Assembly (NCBI GenBank): GCA_964445775.1
Contig: CAYUMH010000001.1
Span: 124,001 to 188,000 of the forward strand
From: Terrimonas sp964445775
GTDB lineage: Bacteria; Bacteroidota; Bacteroidia; Chitinophagales; Chitinophagaceae
Direction of reading: 5' to 3'
Length of the DNA stretch: 64,000 nt
Every line of letters begins with the position of its first letter. Positions within the stretch are counted from its first letter, which is position 1. Both the position numbers and the translations under genes were made by a program. A model generated the notes under the pieces. It worked only from the letters and a program-made list of their open reading frames with translations, had not been told where the DNA came from and searched no databases. This document shows positions 41,838-50,107 of the stretch, one piece after another.

Positions 41838-42575
41838 TTACTTTTTCTTTTTAATGACCGGCTCGGGCTTAACGGGCTTGCCTATCAGTTCCTGCAACTC
41901 GGGGTCGGGACTCAGGTTATTCATTTGTCTTAAAATAGCCCTGCTTCTGCCGCTTACATAACCGGACGGCTGCGCCGCATTCAAAACTTTGGGATTAGGC
42001 AGGCAGGCTGCAATTAAAGCCGCTTCACTGCGGGTTAACTGGCTGGCTTTTTTATTAAAAAACTTATTGGCCGCTTTTTCCACGCCAAACACACCCTTGC
42101 CCATCTCGGCCACATTCAGGTAAACATCCAGTATTCTTTCCTTGCCCCAGATCAGTTCGATCATAAAGGTAAAATAGGCTTCCAGTCCTTTGCGGAAATA
42201 ACCGCCGCCCTGCCACAAAAAAACATTCTTGGCCACCTGTTGGCTAATGGTGCTGCCGCCCCTTCTTTTCTTGCTCTGTTTTTCGTTAAACTCCATGGCC
42301 TTCTTCATGCTCTTCCAGTCAAACCCGCTGTGGTCAATAAACAACTGGTCCTCGGAAGCTATAACGGCTAGTTTGGCATTGGGCGAAATTTCTTTGCCGG
42401 AAACATAATCACGTTCCAAACCATGGCCGCTTACCCAGCTTACCAGCTGTGTAATGGTAATAGGAGGGTTTACCCATTTAAGTATAACGATATACAGTAA
42501 ATGCGATACCAGTAAAAACAGGAATACCCGTTTTGTCCATTTCCAGATGGTATGTTTACGACCAGTTTTTTTCAT
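41838..42575 (-). CDS. mtgA: Monofunctional peptidoglycan glycosyltransferase
   Basis: 245 residues. The basic N-terminus (MKKTGRKHTIWKWTKR) and a membrane helix (about 16-32) anchor the GT51 domain. The five GT51 motifs are clear: ASEDQLFIDHSGFDW with the catalytic Glu, GGSTISQQVAKNVFL, KGLEAYFTFMIELIWGKERILDVYLN, GVFGVEKAANKFFNK and LTRSEAALIAACLPNP. The protein lacks a transpeptidase domain. It polymerises lipid II into glycan strands outside the inner membrane. It ends in a lysine run. Confidence 0.95.
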   Translation of the reverse strand: MKKTGRKHTIWKWTKRVFLFLLVSHLLYIVILKWVNPPITITQLVSWVSGHGLERDYVSGKEISPNAKLAVIASEDQLFIDHSGFDWKSMKKAMEFNEKQSKKRRGGSTISQQVAKNVFLWQGGGYFRKGLEAYFTFMIELIWGKERILDVYLNVAEMGKGVFGVEKAANKFFNKKASQLTRSEAALIAACLPNPKVLNAAQPSGYVSGRSRAILRQMNNLSPDPELQELIGKPVKPEPVIKKKK

Positions 42576-42745
42576 CCGGTTGCAATATTATATATTTTAT
42601 GGTAAGTAAACTAAGTACTTAAATAATATAAGGGAACGGCACATATATTGATTTTATTGCAGGTTACTGCCGTCCTGTATAAGTTGATAATTACAAAAAT
42701 CAAATTCCCCACAATTATTTATCTTGCAATTAATTAAACCTGAAC

Positions 42746-43465
42746 ATGGCGGCTGCACTACAACATATTTTATTCCTGGACATTGAAACTGTTCCCCAGC
42801 AGCCCGATTATACTTTATTGCCTGATGACTGGCAAACACTCTGGAACAAAAAAGCAGAAATTTTATTACGCAATACACCCGATGATACGCCGGCAGATAT
42901 TTATGCACGGGCGGGCATTTATGCCGAGTTTGGCAAAATAGTTTGTATCAGTTGCGGGGTGATCAGTGGTAATGGCGATACAAAGCAGCTGACCATTAAA
43001 TCTTTTTCCGGCGACGATGAAAAAGTTTTGCTGGCCGCTTTTGCGCAGATGCTGCAAAAGTGGACGAATGGCGAGCCGCGGTTTTTATGTGCACATAATG
43101 GGAAGGAATTTGACTTTCCTTATCTCAGCCGCCGCATGATCATTAACCATATTCCGCTGCCGCAGTTATTGAACACCTCGGGTAAAAAGCCCTGGGAAGT
43201 AGGCCATATTGATACCATGGAGCTATGGAAGTTCGGCGATTTTAAAAGTTATACTTCTTTAAACCTGCTGGCAGTGAGCCTGGGTATACCTACCCCCAAA
43301 GATGATATTGATGGCAGCCAGGTATGGGAGGTTTACTGGAAGGATAAAAACCTGCCCCGCATTGTTACCTATTGCCAGAAGGATGTGGTAACGGTGGCGC
43401 AGATTTATTTGAGATTAAACGGACATAGTTTGTTAAAGGAAAACGCGGTGGAGGTGAAACCGTAA
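42746..43465 (+). CDS. Predicted 3'-5' exonuclease (DEDDy, PolB-exonuclease-like)
   Basis: 239 residues. An RNase H-like exonuclease with ILFLDIETVPQQPDY (Exo I, Asp and Glu), FLCAHNGKEFDFPYLSRRM (Exo II) and ITYCQKDVVTVAQIYLRL (Exo III, YxxxD form). KIVCISCGVIS lies between. It is a member of the family described as related to the exonuclease domain of PolB, common in Bacteroidota and probably involved in DNA or RNA end processing. Monocistronic. The 130-bp gap downstream contains 7-bp repeats. Confidence 0.85.
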   Translation: MAAALQHILFLDIETVPQQPDYTLLPDDWQTLWNKKAEILLRNTPDDTPADIYARAGIYAEFGKIVCISCGVISGNGDTKQLTIKSFSGDDEKVLLAAFAQMLQKWTNGEPRFLCAHNGKEFDFPYLSRRMIINHIPLPQLLNTSGKKPWEVGHIDTMELWKFGDFKSYTSLNLLAVSLGIPTPKDDIDGSQVWEVYWKDKNLPRIVTYCQKDVVTVAQIYLRLNGHSLLKENAVEVKP

Positions 43466-43513
43466 TTAGCTAATTTGGTAATTTGCTGATGTGCTGATAT
43501 GTAGTGTATTAAA

Positions 43514-43595
43514 GGCTTTAAGCGTTAAGCTTTCGGCTTTCAGCGTATAAAAATAACAGCTTTAAGCATTAAGCTTTTGGCATTCAGCTTATAAA
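43514..43595. repeat. Degenerate 7-bp repeat array, GCTTTAA-like
   Basis: It is read as heptads: GCTTTAA, GCGTTAA, GCTTTCG, GCTTTCA, GCGTATA; then again from 43559 GCTTTAA, GCATTAA, GCTTTTG, GCATTCA, GCTTATA. The two blocks have a 44-bp period. The array ends at the ATG of the MmcQ gene. Confidence 0.7.
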
Positions 43596-43922
43596 ATGAA
43601 CATAGAAACAATAAGGGAATATTGCCTGGCAAAAGAGGATGTGGAAGAAACCCTGCCCTTTGGGCCGGATACACTGGTGTACAAGGTGAAGGGCAAAGTG
43701 TTTTTATTAATGGGCATGGATAGTCCCGATCTGCGGTTTAATGTTAAGTGCGACCCGGATAAGGCCCTGGAGTTAAGGGAGCAATACCCGGCCGTGCAAC
43801 CGGGTTACCATATGAACAAAAAACACTGGAACACGGTATTTGTGGATGGCTCGGTAAAAAATGACCTGTTGCGGGAGTGGATAGATGATTCGTATAATTT
43901 AGTAGCTAAGAAAAAGAAATAA
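43596..43922 (+). CDS. MmcQ/YjbR family protein
   Basis: 108 residues. MNIETIREYCLAKEDVEETLPFGPDTLVYKVKGKVFLLM and FNVKCDPDKALELREQYPAVQPGYHMNKKHWNTVFVDGS are the characteristic YjbR halves: an alpha/beta fold with a double-wing-like DNA-binding surface. The biochemical role is not established. It ends 5 bp before crtI on the same strand, so it may be read together with the carotenoid genes, although a functional link is doubtful. Confidence 0.9.
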   Translation: MNIETIREYCLAKEDVEETLPFGPDTLVYKVKGKVFLLMGMDSPDLRFNVKCDPDKALELREQYPAVQPGYHMNKKHWNTVFVDGSVKNDLLREWIDDSYNLVAKKKK

Positions 43923-43927
43923 ATTTT

Positions 43928-45412
43928 TTGAAAACAGCAATTGTAATAGGCAGTGGTTTTGCGGGAATGTCGGCGGCAGCTTTTTTAGCAAAAGCAGGGT
44001 GGCAGGTAACTGTGCTGGAAAAAAACAGTGGCCCCGGTGGCCGTGGCCGCGATATGGTCACCAATGGCTTTAGCTTTGATATGGGGCCAAGCTGGTATTG
44101 GATGCCCGATGTGTTTGAGCAGTTTTTTGGCAAATTCGGCAAAAAAGTAAGCGACTATTACAATCTTGTCCGGCTAGATCCCTCTTACCGCGTATACTGG
44201 CAGGAGGAAGCGCATGATATACCCGCCGGTTACGATGAGCTGAAAGCATTATTTGAAAAAATTGAACCCGGCAGTGGCGTACAACTGGATAAATTTATGC
44301 AGGAAGCTGAGTACAAGTACAAGGTAGGCATGCATAAACTGGTGCACAAGCCTGGCCAGTCCTGGGGCGAGTTTGTGGATATGGACCTGGCCAAAGGCCT
44401 GTTTAAACTGGATGTGTTTACCAACATGAAAAAACATGTGGCCAAACACTTTAAAAACCCCAAGCTGCAGCAGCTAATGGAGTTCCCGGTGCTGTTTTTA
44501 GGAGCGTTACCCCAAAATACACCGGCCTTATACAGTTTAATGAACTTTGCCGATATTAAGCTGGGTACCTGGTATCCCATGGGCGGCATGTACAAAATAG
44601 CCGAAGCCATGCACCTGCTGGCTACCGAGCAGGGGGTAAATTTTAAGTTTAACCACAATGTAACCGCAATAGCGGTGGAGGGTAAACTGGCCAAACAGGT
44701 AACCGTTACCGACGCAGGGGGGCAGCAGCAGCACTTTACCGCAGACGTGGTGGTAGGCGCGGGCGATTACAACCATATTGAAACAAAACTATTGCCGCAA
44801 CACCTGCGCCAGTACAGCGATGCTTACTGGGATAAAAGGGTAATGGCCCCGAGCTGCCTGCTGTTTTATATTGGACTTAACAAAAAACTAAGTGGCATTA
44901 CGCACCATGCCCTGTTCTTTGATACCGATTTTGGGGTACACGGCGAAGAGATTTATACCAGCAAACAATGGCCTGAAAACCCGTTGTTCTATGTTTGTGC
45001 GCCTTCGGTAACCGATGATTCGGTAGCCCCGGAAGGCCATGAGAACATGTTTTTCCTGATCCCTGTGGCTACGGGCTTAACCGGCGATACAGAGGAGCTG
45101 CGGGATAAATACCTGGACATGATCCTTACCCGGTATGAACAAAAAACCGGGCAGCAGGTAAAAAATGCCATTGTATATAAAAGGTCCTACTCGGTAAGCA
45201 ACTTTGTACAGGATTATAACTCCTTTAAAGGCAATGCCTACGGTTTGGCTAATACTTTGTTACAAACGGCAATTTTAAAGCCTTCATGTAGGAGTAATAA
45301 AATAAAAAACCTATTTTACACTGGACAATTAACCGTTCCCGGGCCAGGTGTGCCACCCAGCCTGATCAGCGGGGAGGTTGTAGTGAAAGAAATTTTAAAA
45401 AATCATGTATAA
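43928..45412 (+). CDS. crtI: Phytoene desaturase
   Basis: 494 residues from a TTG start (MKTAIVIGSGFAGMSAAAFL), the only start that keeps the FAD-binding GxGxxG complete. Landmarks: LEKNSGPGGRGRDMVTNGFSFDMGPSWYWMPDVF, GGMYKIAEAMHLLA, and the C-terminal NLFYTGQLTVPGPGVPPSLISGEVV dinucleotide motif. It introduces double bonds into phytoene to give lycopene (a four-step enzyme is typical in Bacteroidota) at the membrane. It is first of the carotenoid genes, with crtB 74 bp behind. The rest of the pathway follows beyond a terminator and one foreign-looking gene. Confidence 0.94.
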   Translation: MKTAIVIGSGFAGMSAAAFLAKAGWQVTVLEKNSGPGGRGRDMVTNGFSFDMGPSWYWMPDVFEQFFGKFGKKVSDYYNLVRLDPSYRVYWQEEAHDIPAGYDELKALFEKIEPGSGVQLDKFMQEAEYKYKVGMHKLVHKPGQSWGEFVDMDLAKGLFKLDVFTNMKKHVAKHFKNPKLQQLMEFPVLFLGALPQNTPALYSLMNFADIKLGTWYPMGGMYKIAEAMHLLATEQGVNFKFNHNVTAIAVEGKLAKQVTVTDAGGQQQHFTADVVVGAGDYNHIETKLLPQHLRQYSDAYWDKRVMAPSCLLFYIGLNKKLSGITHHALFFDTDFGVHGEEIYTSKQWPENPLFYVCAPSVTDDSVAPEGHENMFFLIPVATGLTGDTEELRDKYLDMILTRYEQKTGQQVKNAIVYKRSYSVSNFVQDYNSFKGNAYGLANTLLQTAILKPSCRSNKIKNLFYTGQLTVPGPGVPPSLISGEVVVKEILKNHV

Positions 45413-45486
45413 GAGCCCTGCCTTACCAGCAGTTAAAACATGTGTATTAACTAATTAACCACCAAAACTAAAATAGCAAAAGGACC

Positions 45487-46323
45487 ATGATAGCCCTTTT
45501 TCATGAATTAAGTGAGCAGTGCAGTAAGCTAACAACGGAGCGGTACAGTACATCTTTCAGCAGCGCCATTAAGCTGCTGCACCCCGATTTGCGTACACCT
45601 GTATTTAATATATACGGCTTTGTACGTTTTGCAGATGAAATTGTAGATACATTTCATGATCACGATAAACATACCCTGTTAAGCGAATTTAAAACAGATA
45701 CCTACCGGGCTATTGAACGGGGTATCAGCCTTAACCCCATCCTCAACAGTTTTCAAAAAACAGTGAACGAATACAATATCGATCACGACCTGATAGAAGC
45801 TTTTTTCCATAGCATGGAAATGGACCTGAGCAAAAATATTTACAACTGCGATAAATACAAGGAATACATTTATGGCAGTGCCGAAGTGGTAGGCCTTATG
45901 TGTTTATTTGTTTTTTGTGAATGGGATAAAGAAATGTACACCCAACTAAAACCGGCGGCGCAGGCTTTAGGTTCTGCCTTCCAGAAGGTGAACTTCTTAC
46001 GCGATGTAAAAGCCGATTACGAAGACCTGAACCGTGTTTACTTTCCCGATGTAGACTTTACCAATTTTACATCGGCCATGAAAAACGATATTGAAGAAGA
46101 TATTGCCAAGGACTTCAGCGATGCCCACAAAGGCATTTTACAATTACCCGGCAAAGCCAAGTTTGGGGTATACGTGGCGTACAAATACTATTTATCCTTA
46201 TTCCGGAAAATAAAGCGTACCACCCCGGCCAATATACTGGAGCAGCGCATACGCATACCCAATTACGGCAAGGCCTATATTGTGGCCAAAGCGGGGGTTC
46301 GCAGCCAGTTAAACATACTGTAA
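45487..46323 (+). CDS. crtB: Phytoene synthase
   Basis: 278 residues, all-helical isoprenoid synthase. The first Asp-rich motif is in GFVRFADEIVDTF (DEIVD) and the second in NFLRDVKADYEDLNRVYFP (DVKAD). YSTSFSSAI at the N-terminus and EYIYGSAEVVGLMCLFVF are typical of squalene/phytoene synthases. It joins two geranylgeranyl diphosphates to phytoene. The Asp-rich motifs and the position after crtI favour phytoene over squalene synthase. A terminator follows, so crtI-crtB form one unit. Confidence 0.94.
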   Translation: MIALFHELSEQCSKLTTERYSTSFSSAIKLLHPDLRTPVFNIYGFVRFADEIVDTFHDHDKHTLLSEFKTDTYRAIERGISLNPILNSFQKTVNEYNIDHDLIEAFFHSMEMDLSKNIYNCDKYKEYIYGSAEVVGLMCLFVFCEWDKEMYTQLKPAAQALGSAFQKVNFLRDVKADYEDLNRVYFPDVDFTNFTSAMKNDIEEDIAKDFSDAHKGILQLPGKAKFGVYVAYKYYLSLFRKIKRTTPANILEQRIRIPNYGKAYIVAKAGVRSQLNIL

Positions 46324-46341
46324 ACATTTTAGCATAACTGT

Positions 46342-46372
46342 AAAACCTAAATAACTTTAGGTTTTATTTTTT
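46342..46372 (+). terminator. Terminator after crtB
   Basis: AAAACCTAAA / TTTAGGTTTT, a perfect 10-bp stem with loop TAAC, then ATTTTTT. It separates crtI-crtB from the downstream carotenoid genes. Confidence 0.85.
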
Positions 46373-46443
46373 ACCGCCTGTAGTGGTATTGGCATCATTC
46401 CTTACACTCTTCAACTGTAGCAACGGTATTGTGTATTAAGCCA

Positions 46444-46464
46444 TTTGTTTAAATGATAAACAAA
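46444..46464. promoter_or_regulatory. Inverted repeat upstream of the SRPBCC membrane gene
   Basis: TTTGTTTA-N5-TAAACAAA, 8-bp arms, lies 22 bp before the ATG at 46487. It is a candidate operator. Confidence 0.35.
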
Positions 46465-46486
46465 CCTTCATCTGCAATAGGTTATA

Positions 46487-47458
46487 ATGAAGAAAATACT
46501 TAATAATATTTTTTGGGGTAGCGACAGGAAACTTAAGTGGCTGGCTATTGGCATAACGCTTTTTTTCTCTTTCTTAATGACCATTTGGGGTATTTATGGT
46601 ATTGGACAATACGGGATGGCATTATTTATTTTCACGCCACTGTTTATGGGGGCAGCGCCAGTTATTTTATACGGATTGCAAAGACCTGTTACTCAAAAAC
46701 AGGGGTTTACGTTGGCATTACTAACGCTTGGAATATTTACCTTTCTGTTACTCTTGTTTGCTATGGAGGGGCTGATTTGTATAGCAATGGTTGCGCCCCT
46801 TGCTATCGCATTAGCATGGGTTGGAAGTCTAATTGGTTATGTAATCGTTAACCGGATGTCACAAGGAGGCCCCACAACTTTATTAATATTACTTGCCGCT
46901 ATACCTGCCACAGCTTTTATTGATAAATCCATTAAACCGGAACTAACACCTGTAGTTACATCAATAGAAATTAATGCCGATCTGCAAACGGTTTGGGACA
47001 ATGTGGTAACTTTTCCCGAGTTAAATAAACCCACAGAATTTATTTTTAAAACGGGGATTGCATATCCGATAAATGCAAAAATTGAAGGCTCAGGTGTAGG
47101 GGCAATCCGGTATTGTAACTTTACTACCGGAAGTTTTGTAGAGCCAATAATGGTTTGGGATCAGCCTAACCTTTTAGCTTTTGATGTGTTGGAGCAACCA
47201 CAACCAATGCGAGAAATAAGTTTCTGGGATATTAATGCACCGCATTTACATGACTATTTTGTATCAAAACGGGGACAGTTTAAGCTAACAAAACTCCCTA
47301 ATGGCAATACACTATTAGAAGGTACTACATGGTACTATCATAATATAAAGCCTGCTTTTTACTGGCGTATTTGGAGTAACAACATTATTCATAAAATTCA
47401 TGAACGGGTACTAAGGCATATAAAAAACAATGCTGAACAACACAAAATGAATAATTAA
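46487..47458 (+). CDS. Membrane protein with C-terminal SRPBCC (START-like) domain
   Basis: 323 residues. Four hydrophobic helices occupy about 18-145 (LAIGITLFFSFLMTIWGIYG, MALFIFTPLFMGAAPVILYG, LALLTLGIFTFLLLLFAM, APLAIALAWVGSLIGYVIV). An SRPBCC fold (about 160-320) follows: SIEINADLQTVWDNVVTFPEL, GSGVGAIRYCNFTTGSFVEPI and NTLLEGTTWYYHNIKP. SRPBCC domains bind hydrophobic ligands, so a role with a polyisoprenoid or lipid is possible but inferred. It sits alone between crtB (terminator) and idi, and looks more AT-rich than its neighbours, which suggests a later insertion into the carotenoid locus. Confidence 0.75.
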   Translation: MKKILNNIFWGSDRKLKWLAIGITLFFSFLMTIWGIYGIGQYGMALFIFTPLFMGAAPVILYGLQRPVTQKQGFTLALLTLGIFTFLLLLFAMEGLICIAMVAPLAIALAWVGSLIGYVIVNRMSQGGPTTLLILLAAIPATAFIDKSIKPELTPVVTSIEINADLQTVWDNVVTFPELNKPTEFIFKTGIAYPINAKIEGSGVGAIRYCNFTTGSFVEPIMVWDQPNLLAFDVLEQPQPMREISFWDINAPHLHDYFVSKRGQFKLTKLPNGNTLLEGTTWYYHNIKPAFYWRIWSNNIIHKIHERVLRHIKNNAEQHKMNN

Positions 47459-47552
47459 GTTGCGGCAATTATATTAAATTCGACCATTCGTGGGTTATGA
47501 ACACCCGTAAAACAAGTTAAGACTAGAAACATAAAAACACTCATCTGCAGTA

Positions 47553-48074
47553 ATGACAAATGTGATCTTGGTGAACGAACAGGATATTGCCATCGGGGAA
47601 ATGGAAAAAATTGAAGTGCACGAAAAAGCGCTTTTACACAGGGCATTCAGCATCTTTGTTTTTAACAGCAAGGGCGATATGTTATTGCACCAGCGTGCTG
47701 CCGGTAAATACCATAGTCCCGGCTTATGGACCAATACCTGCTGCAGTCACCCCCAGCCGGGTGAAGAAATTGAAGCATCGGCTTTAAAACGCTTACAGGA
47801 GGAAATGGGTTTTACCACGCCCCTGCGCAGGGCCTTTACCTTTATTTATAAGGCGGCATTTGATAATGGCTTAACCGAACACGAGCTGGACCATGTTTTT
47901 ATTGGACGTTATGATGGCGCCGTAGCACCAAATGCCGAGGAAGTGGGCGATTATAAATACGAAAGCCTGGCGGCTATTAAAGAACAAATTGCATCGCAAC
48001 CGCAACAGTTTACCGAGTGGTTTAAAATTGCCTTACCAAAACTGGAGACCTGGATGTCGCTCCAGGAAAAATAA
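47553..48074 (+). CDS. idi: Isopentenyl-diphosphate delta-isomerase, type I
   Basis: 173 residues of the Nudix-fold type I enzyme. LHRAFSIFVFNSKGDMLLHQRAAGKYHSPGLWTNTCCSHPQPGE carries the catalytic Cys in NTCCSHP and metal-binding His residues. ALKRLQEEMGF is the degenerate Nudix helix, and TEHELDHVFIG holds the acid. It interconverts IPP and DMAPP, supplying starter units for carotenoids. It begins a tight group with cruF (4 bp gap), crtZ and crtYcd. Confidence 0.95.
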   Translation: MTNVILVNEQDIAIGEMEKIEVHEKALLHRAFSIFVFNSKGDMLLHQRAAGKYHSPGLWTNTCCSHPQPGEEIEASALKRLQEEMGFTTPLRRAFTFIYKAAFDNGLTEHELDHVFIGRYDGAVAPNAEEVGDYKYESLAAIKEQIASQPQQFTEWFKIALPKLETWMSLQEK

Positions 48075-48078
48075 GCAC

Positions 48079-48753
48079 ATGCAAATACTTACCCGTTTCA
48101 ATAAATTTCAGTGGGCCACAGCTATTGCCGTGTTTTTTCATGTAATAGGCATGTTTGGCCTGCTTTTTTACGAAGGCGATTTTTTTATCAATGCCACTTC
48201 CACCAACCTTTTGCTGGTACTGGCCTTGTTATTATGGACCCAGGATAAAAAGAATACCGCTTTCTTCGCCTATTTCTTTGCCTGTTTTATCACCGGCATG
48301 GCCGTGGAAATTGTGGGCGTACAAACCAGTGCCCTGTTTGGGCATTATGGTTATGGTGAAGTGCTGGGCTATAAGGTTTTGGGCGTACCACTGATGCTGG
48401 GCGTAAACTGGTTTATTGTTACCTATTGCAGTGGCATGGCCATTCACCGGTTAATGCAAAAATACCAGCCGCAATTAACCGGCATAACAAAAGCATTGCT
48501 CTTTATTGTAGTGGCAGCGGCCACTGCTGTTTTCTACGACTGGCTCATGGAGCCCGTGGCCATTAAACTGGGTTACTGGCAGTGGGGAGGCGATGGCTCG
48601 GTGCCGGTGTATAACTATATTACCTGGTTTATTGTCAGTTTATTGTTATTAACCATATTTCATTATGCCCATTTCAGTAAACAAAACAAATTCGCTGTAA
48701 ATTTGCTCATCGTACACTTGCTGTTTTTTGGCATTTTACGCAACTTTTTATAA
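48079..48753 (+). CDS. cruF: Carotenoid 1,2-hydratase-like membrane protein (CruF/DUF422 family)
   Basis: 224 residues from ATG 48079 (MQILTRFNKFQWATA). The frame extends upstream inside idi, but that part is not membrane-like. Seven hydrophobic segments; FFACFITGMAVEIVGVQTSALFGHYGYGEVLG and FYDWLMEPVAIKLGYWQWGGDGSVPVYNYITWF are hallmark blocks of the CruF carotenoid-hydratase family. CruF adds water to the 1,2-bond of an acyclic psi end, giving a tertiary hydroxyl. With a single-end lycopene cyclase this points to monocyclic hydroxy-carotenoids. Confidence 0.88.
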   Translation: MQILTRFNKFQWATAIAVFFHVIGMFGLLFYEGDFFINATSTNLLLVLALLLWTQDKKNTAFFAYFFACFITGMAVEIVGVQTSALFGHYGYGEVLGYKVLGVPLMLGVNWFIVTYCSGMAIHRLMQKYQPQLTGITKALLFIVVAAATAVFYDWLMEPVAIKLGYWQWGGDGSVPVYNYITWFIVSLLLLTIFHYAHFSKQNKFAVNLLIVHLLFFGILRNFL

Positions 48754-48764
48754 TACAACAGTAT

Positions 48765-49268
48765 ATGGCCTTTTGGGTGTACATAGTTATAGCAGTGGTC
48801 ACCTTCTTTATTATGGAAGGCCTTACTTGGTGCCTGCACCGGTACGTGATGCATGGGTTTATGTGGAACCTGCATAAGGACCATCACCAGAAAAGCCCGG
48901 GCTTTTTTGAAAAAAACGACTGGTTCTTCCTCATCTTCGCTATTCCCAGCTGGTTATTAATTATGTTGGGGGTTATTTATAAAGGCTATTGGGCCATTGC
49001 CATTGGCGCCGGGCTTACTTTATACGGTATTGCTTACTTTTTAGTGCACGATGTAATTATACACCAGCGCTTTAAATGGTTTACCCGCAGTAACAACGCT
49101 TATGTAAAAGCCTTACGCTGGGCACATAAAATGCACCACAAACATTTGGATAAACATGATGGTGAAAGCTTTGGTTTTTTATTTGTAAACAAAAAATACT
49201 GGGCAAAAATTAAAGCAGATAAAAAACGCCAGCAGGAAGCAAACGCTGTTAAACCTGCAGATCAGTAA
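48765..49268 (+). CDS. crtZ: Beta-carotene 3-hydroxylase, CrtZ type
   Basis: 167 residues, membrane di-iron hydroxylase. Histidine clusters are CLHRYVMHGFMWNLHKDHHQ and IHQRFKWF with WAHKMHHKHLDKHDGESFGFL, as in CrtZ. Four hydrophobic helices. It hydroxylates C-3 of beta-ionone rings. It is 11 bp after cruF and 35 bp before the cyclase gene. The HKDHHQKSPGFFEKNDWFF pattern separates it from the FA2H-like protein at 6571. Confidence 0.93.
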   Translation: MAFWVYIVIAVVTFFIMEGLTWCLHRYVMHGFMWNLHKDHHQKSPGFFEKNDWFFLIFAIPSWLLIMLGVIYKGYWAIAIGAGLTLYGIAYFLVHDVIIHQRFKWFTRSNNAYVKALRWAHKMHHKHLDKHDGESFGFLFVNKKYWAKIKADKKRQQEANAVKPADQ

Positions 49269-49303
49269 CCAACCGGATTGTAAAGCCCCGTTTGTAAACC
49301 ATC

Positions 49304-49990
49304 ATGAACCCACAGTACACTTACTTTTTAATTTTAGGCGCTTCATTCTTAGGCCCGCTGGCCCTGAGCTTTGATAAAAAAGTGGCTTACTACACCAAGT
49401 GGAAATACCTGTTACCTGCTATCACCATTCCCGCACTATTATATATGGTTTGGGATATGTACTTTACCAAACAAGGTGTATGGTGGTTTAACGAAAAGTA
49501 TATTTCGGGTATACATATCGGTAACCTGCCGCTGGAGGAAGTGCTGTTCTTTTTTATAGTGCCTTACTGCTGTGTATTTATTTATGAATGTATCCGTTGT
49601 TACTTTCCAAAGCTGGAAAATAAAAAATGGGCGCATACTGTTTTAAAAATAACGGCTGTGGCCTGTTTATTTACCGGCATTGTTTTTTACGACAGGTACT
49701 ACACTTCCTGGACCTTCTTTTTCACCGCTTTTTTTATTGCGGCCATCTACTTCTTCCGGTCCTTCTTTGCCAGGTTTGATGCGGCTTCCTTTATTATATC
49801 ATTTTTAATTACCCTTGTTCCTTTTTTAGTCGTGAACGGGTTTTTAACTGCTATTCCGGTAGTATTATACAACGATGCCGAAAACATGGGCATCCGTATC
49901 ACCACCATCCCTTTTGAAGATACTTTTTATGGTATGTTGCTGATGCTGATGAATGTATGTATTTACGAAAAACTAATGAAACGCAAATGA
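49304..49990 (+). CDS. Heterodimer-type lycopene cyclase fused in one chain (CrtYcd)
   Basis: 228 residues with about seven membrane helices. Two internal halves correspond to CrtYc and CrtYd of actinobacteria. Each carries a P-x-E-[ED] motif: HIGNLPLEEVLFFFIVPYCCV in the first and TTIPFEDTFYGMLLMLMN in the second. Also FNEKYISGIHI. It cyclises lycopene ends to beta-rings. Fused CrtYcd enzymes of Bacteroidota are commonly one-end cyclases (family knowledge). It is last gene of the carotenoid group. Confidence 0.9.
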   Translation: MNPQYTYFLILGASFLGPLALSFDKKVAYYTKWKYLLPAITIPALLYMVWDMYFTKQGVWWFNEKYISGIHIGNLPLEEVLFFFIVPYCCVFIYECIRCYFPKLENKKWAHTVLKITAVACLFTGIVFYDRYYTSWTFFFTAFFIAAIYFFRSFFARFDAASFIISFLITLVPFLVVNGFLTAIPVVLYNDAENMGIRITTIPFEDTFYGMLLMLMNVCIYEKLMKRK

Positions 49991-50078
49991 ACTGCTTAAG
50001 CGGTTCAGCTAAGCAATTTTTACAGCAGAATTATTACCGCTAGTACGGCTTGCCTCCTTTAGTGAACATTGTTTTTTA

Positions 50079-50086
50079 TATATTTG
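50079..50086 (+). promoter_or_regulatory. -7 promoter element of the DUF3127 gene
   Basis: TATATTTG, an exact TAnnTTTG match, lies 21 bp before the ATG at 50108, with a TTTA 17 bp upstream of it. Confidence 0.55.
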
Positions 50087-50107
50087 CCGTCTTAAAACGA
50101 ATGACCC

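Noticed and set aside
43514..43595. tRNA or small structured RNA in front of the MmcQ gene
   Set aside because: The apparent foldback comes from heptad repeats (AAGCTT-type symmetry), and no T-loop GGTTCRA or acceptor stem is present.
47932..48078. Upstream extension of the cruF frame inside idi
   Set aside because: The extra 49 residues are basic, non-membrane and out of frame with the supported idi gene. ATG 48079 starts a membrane protein 4 bp after idi.
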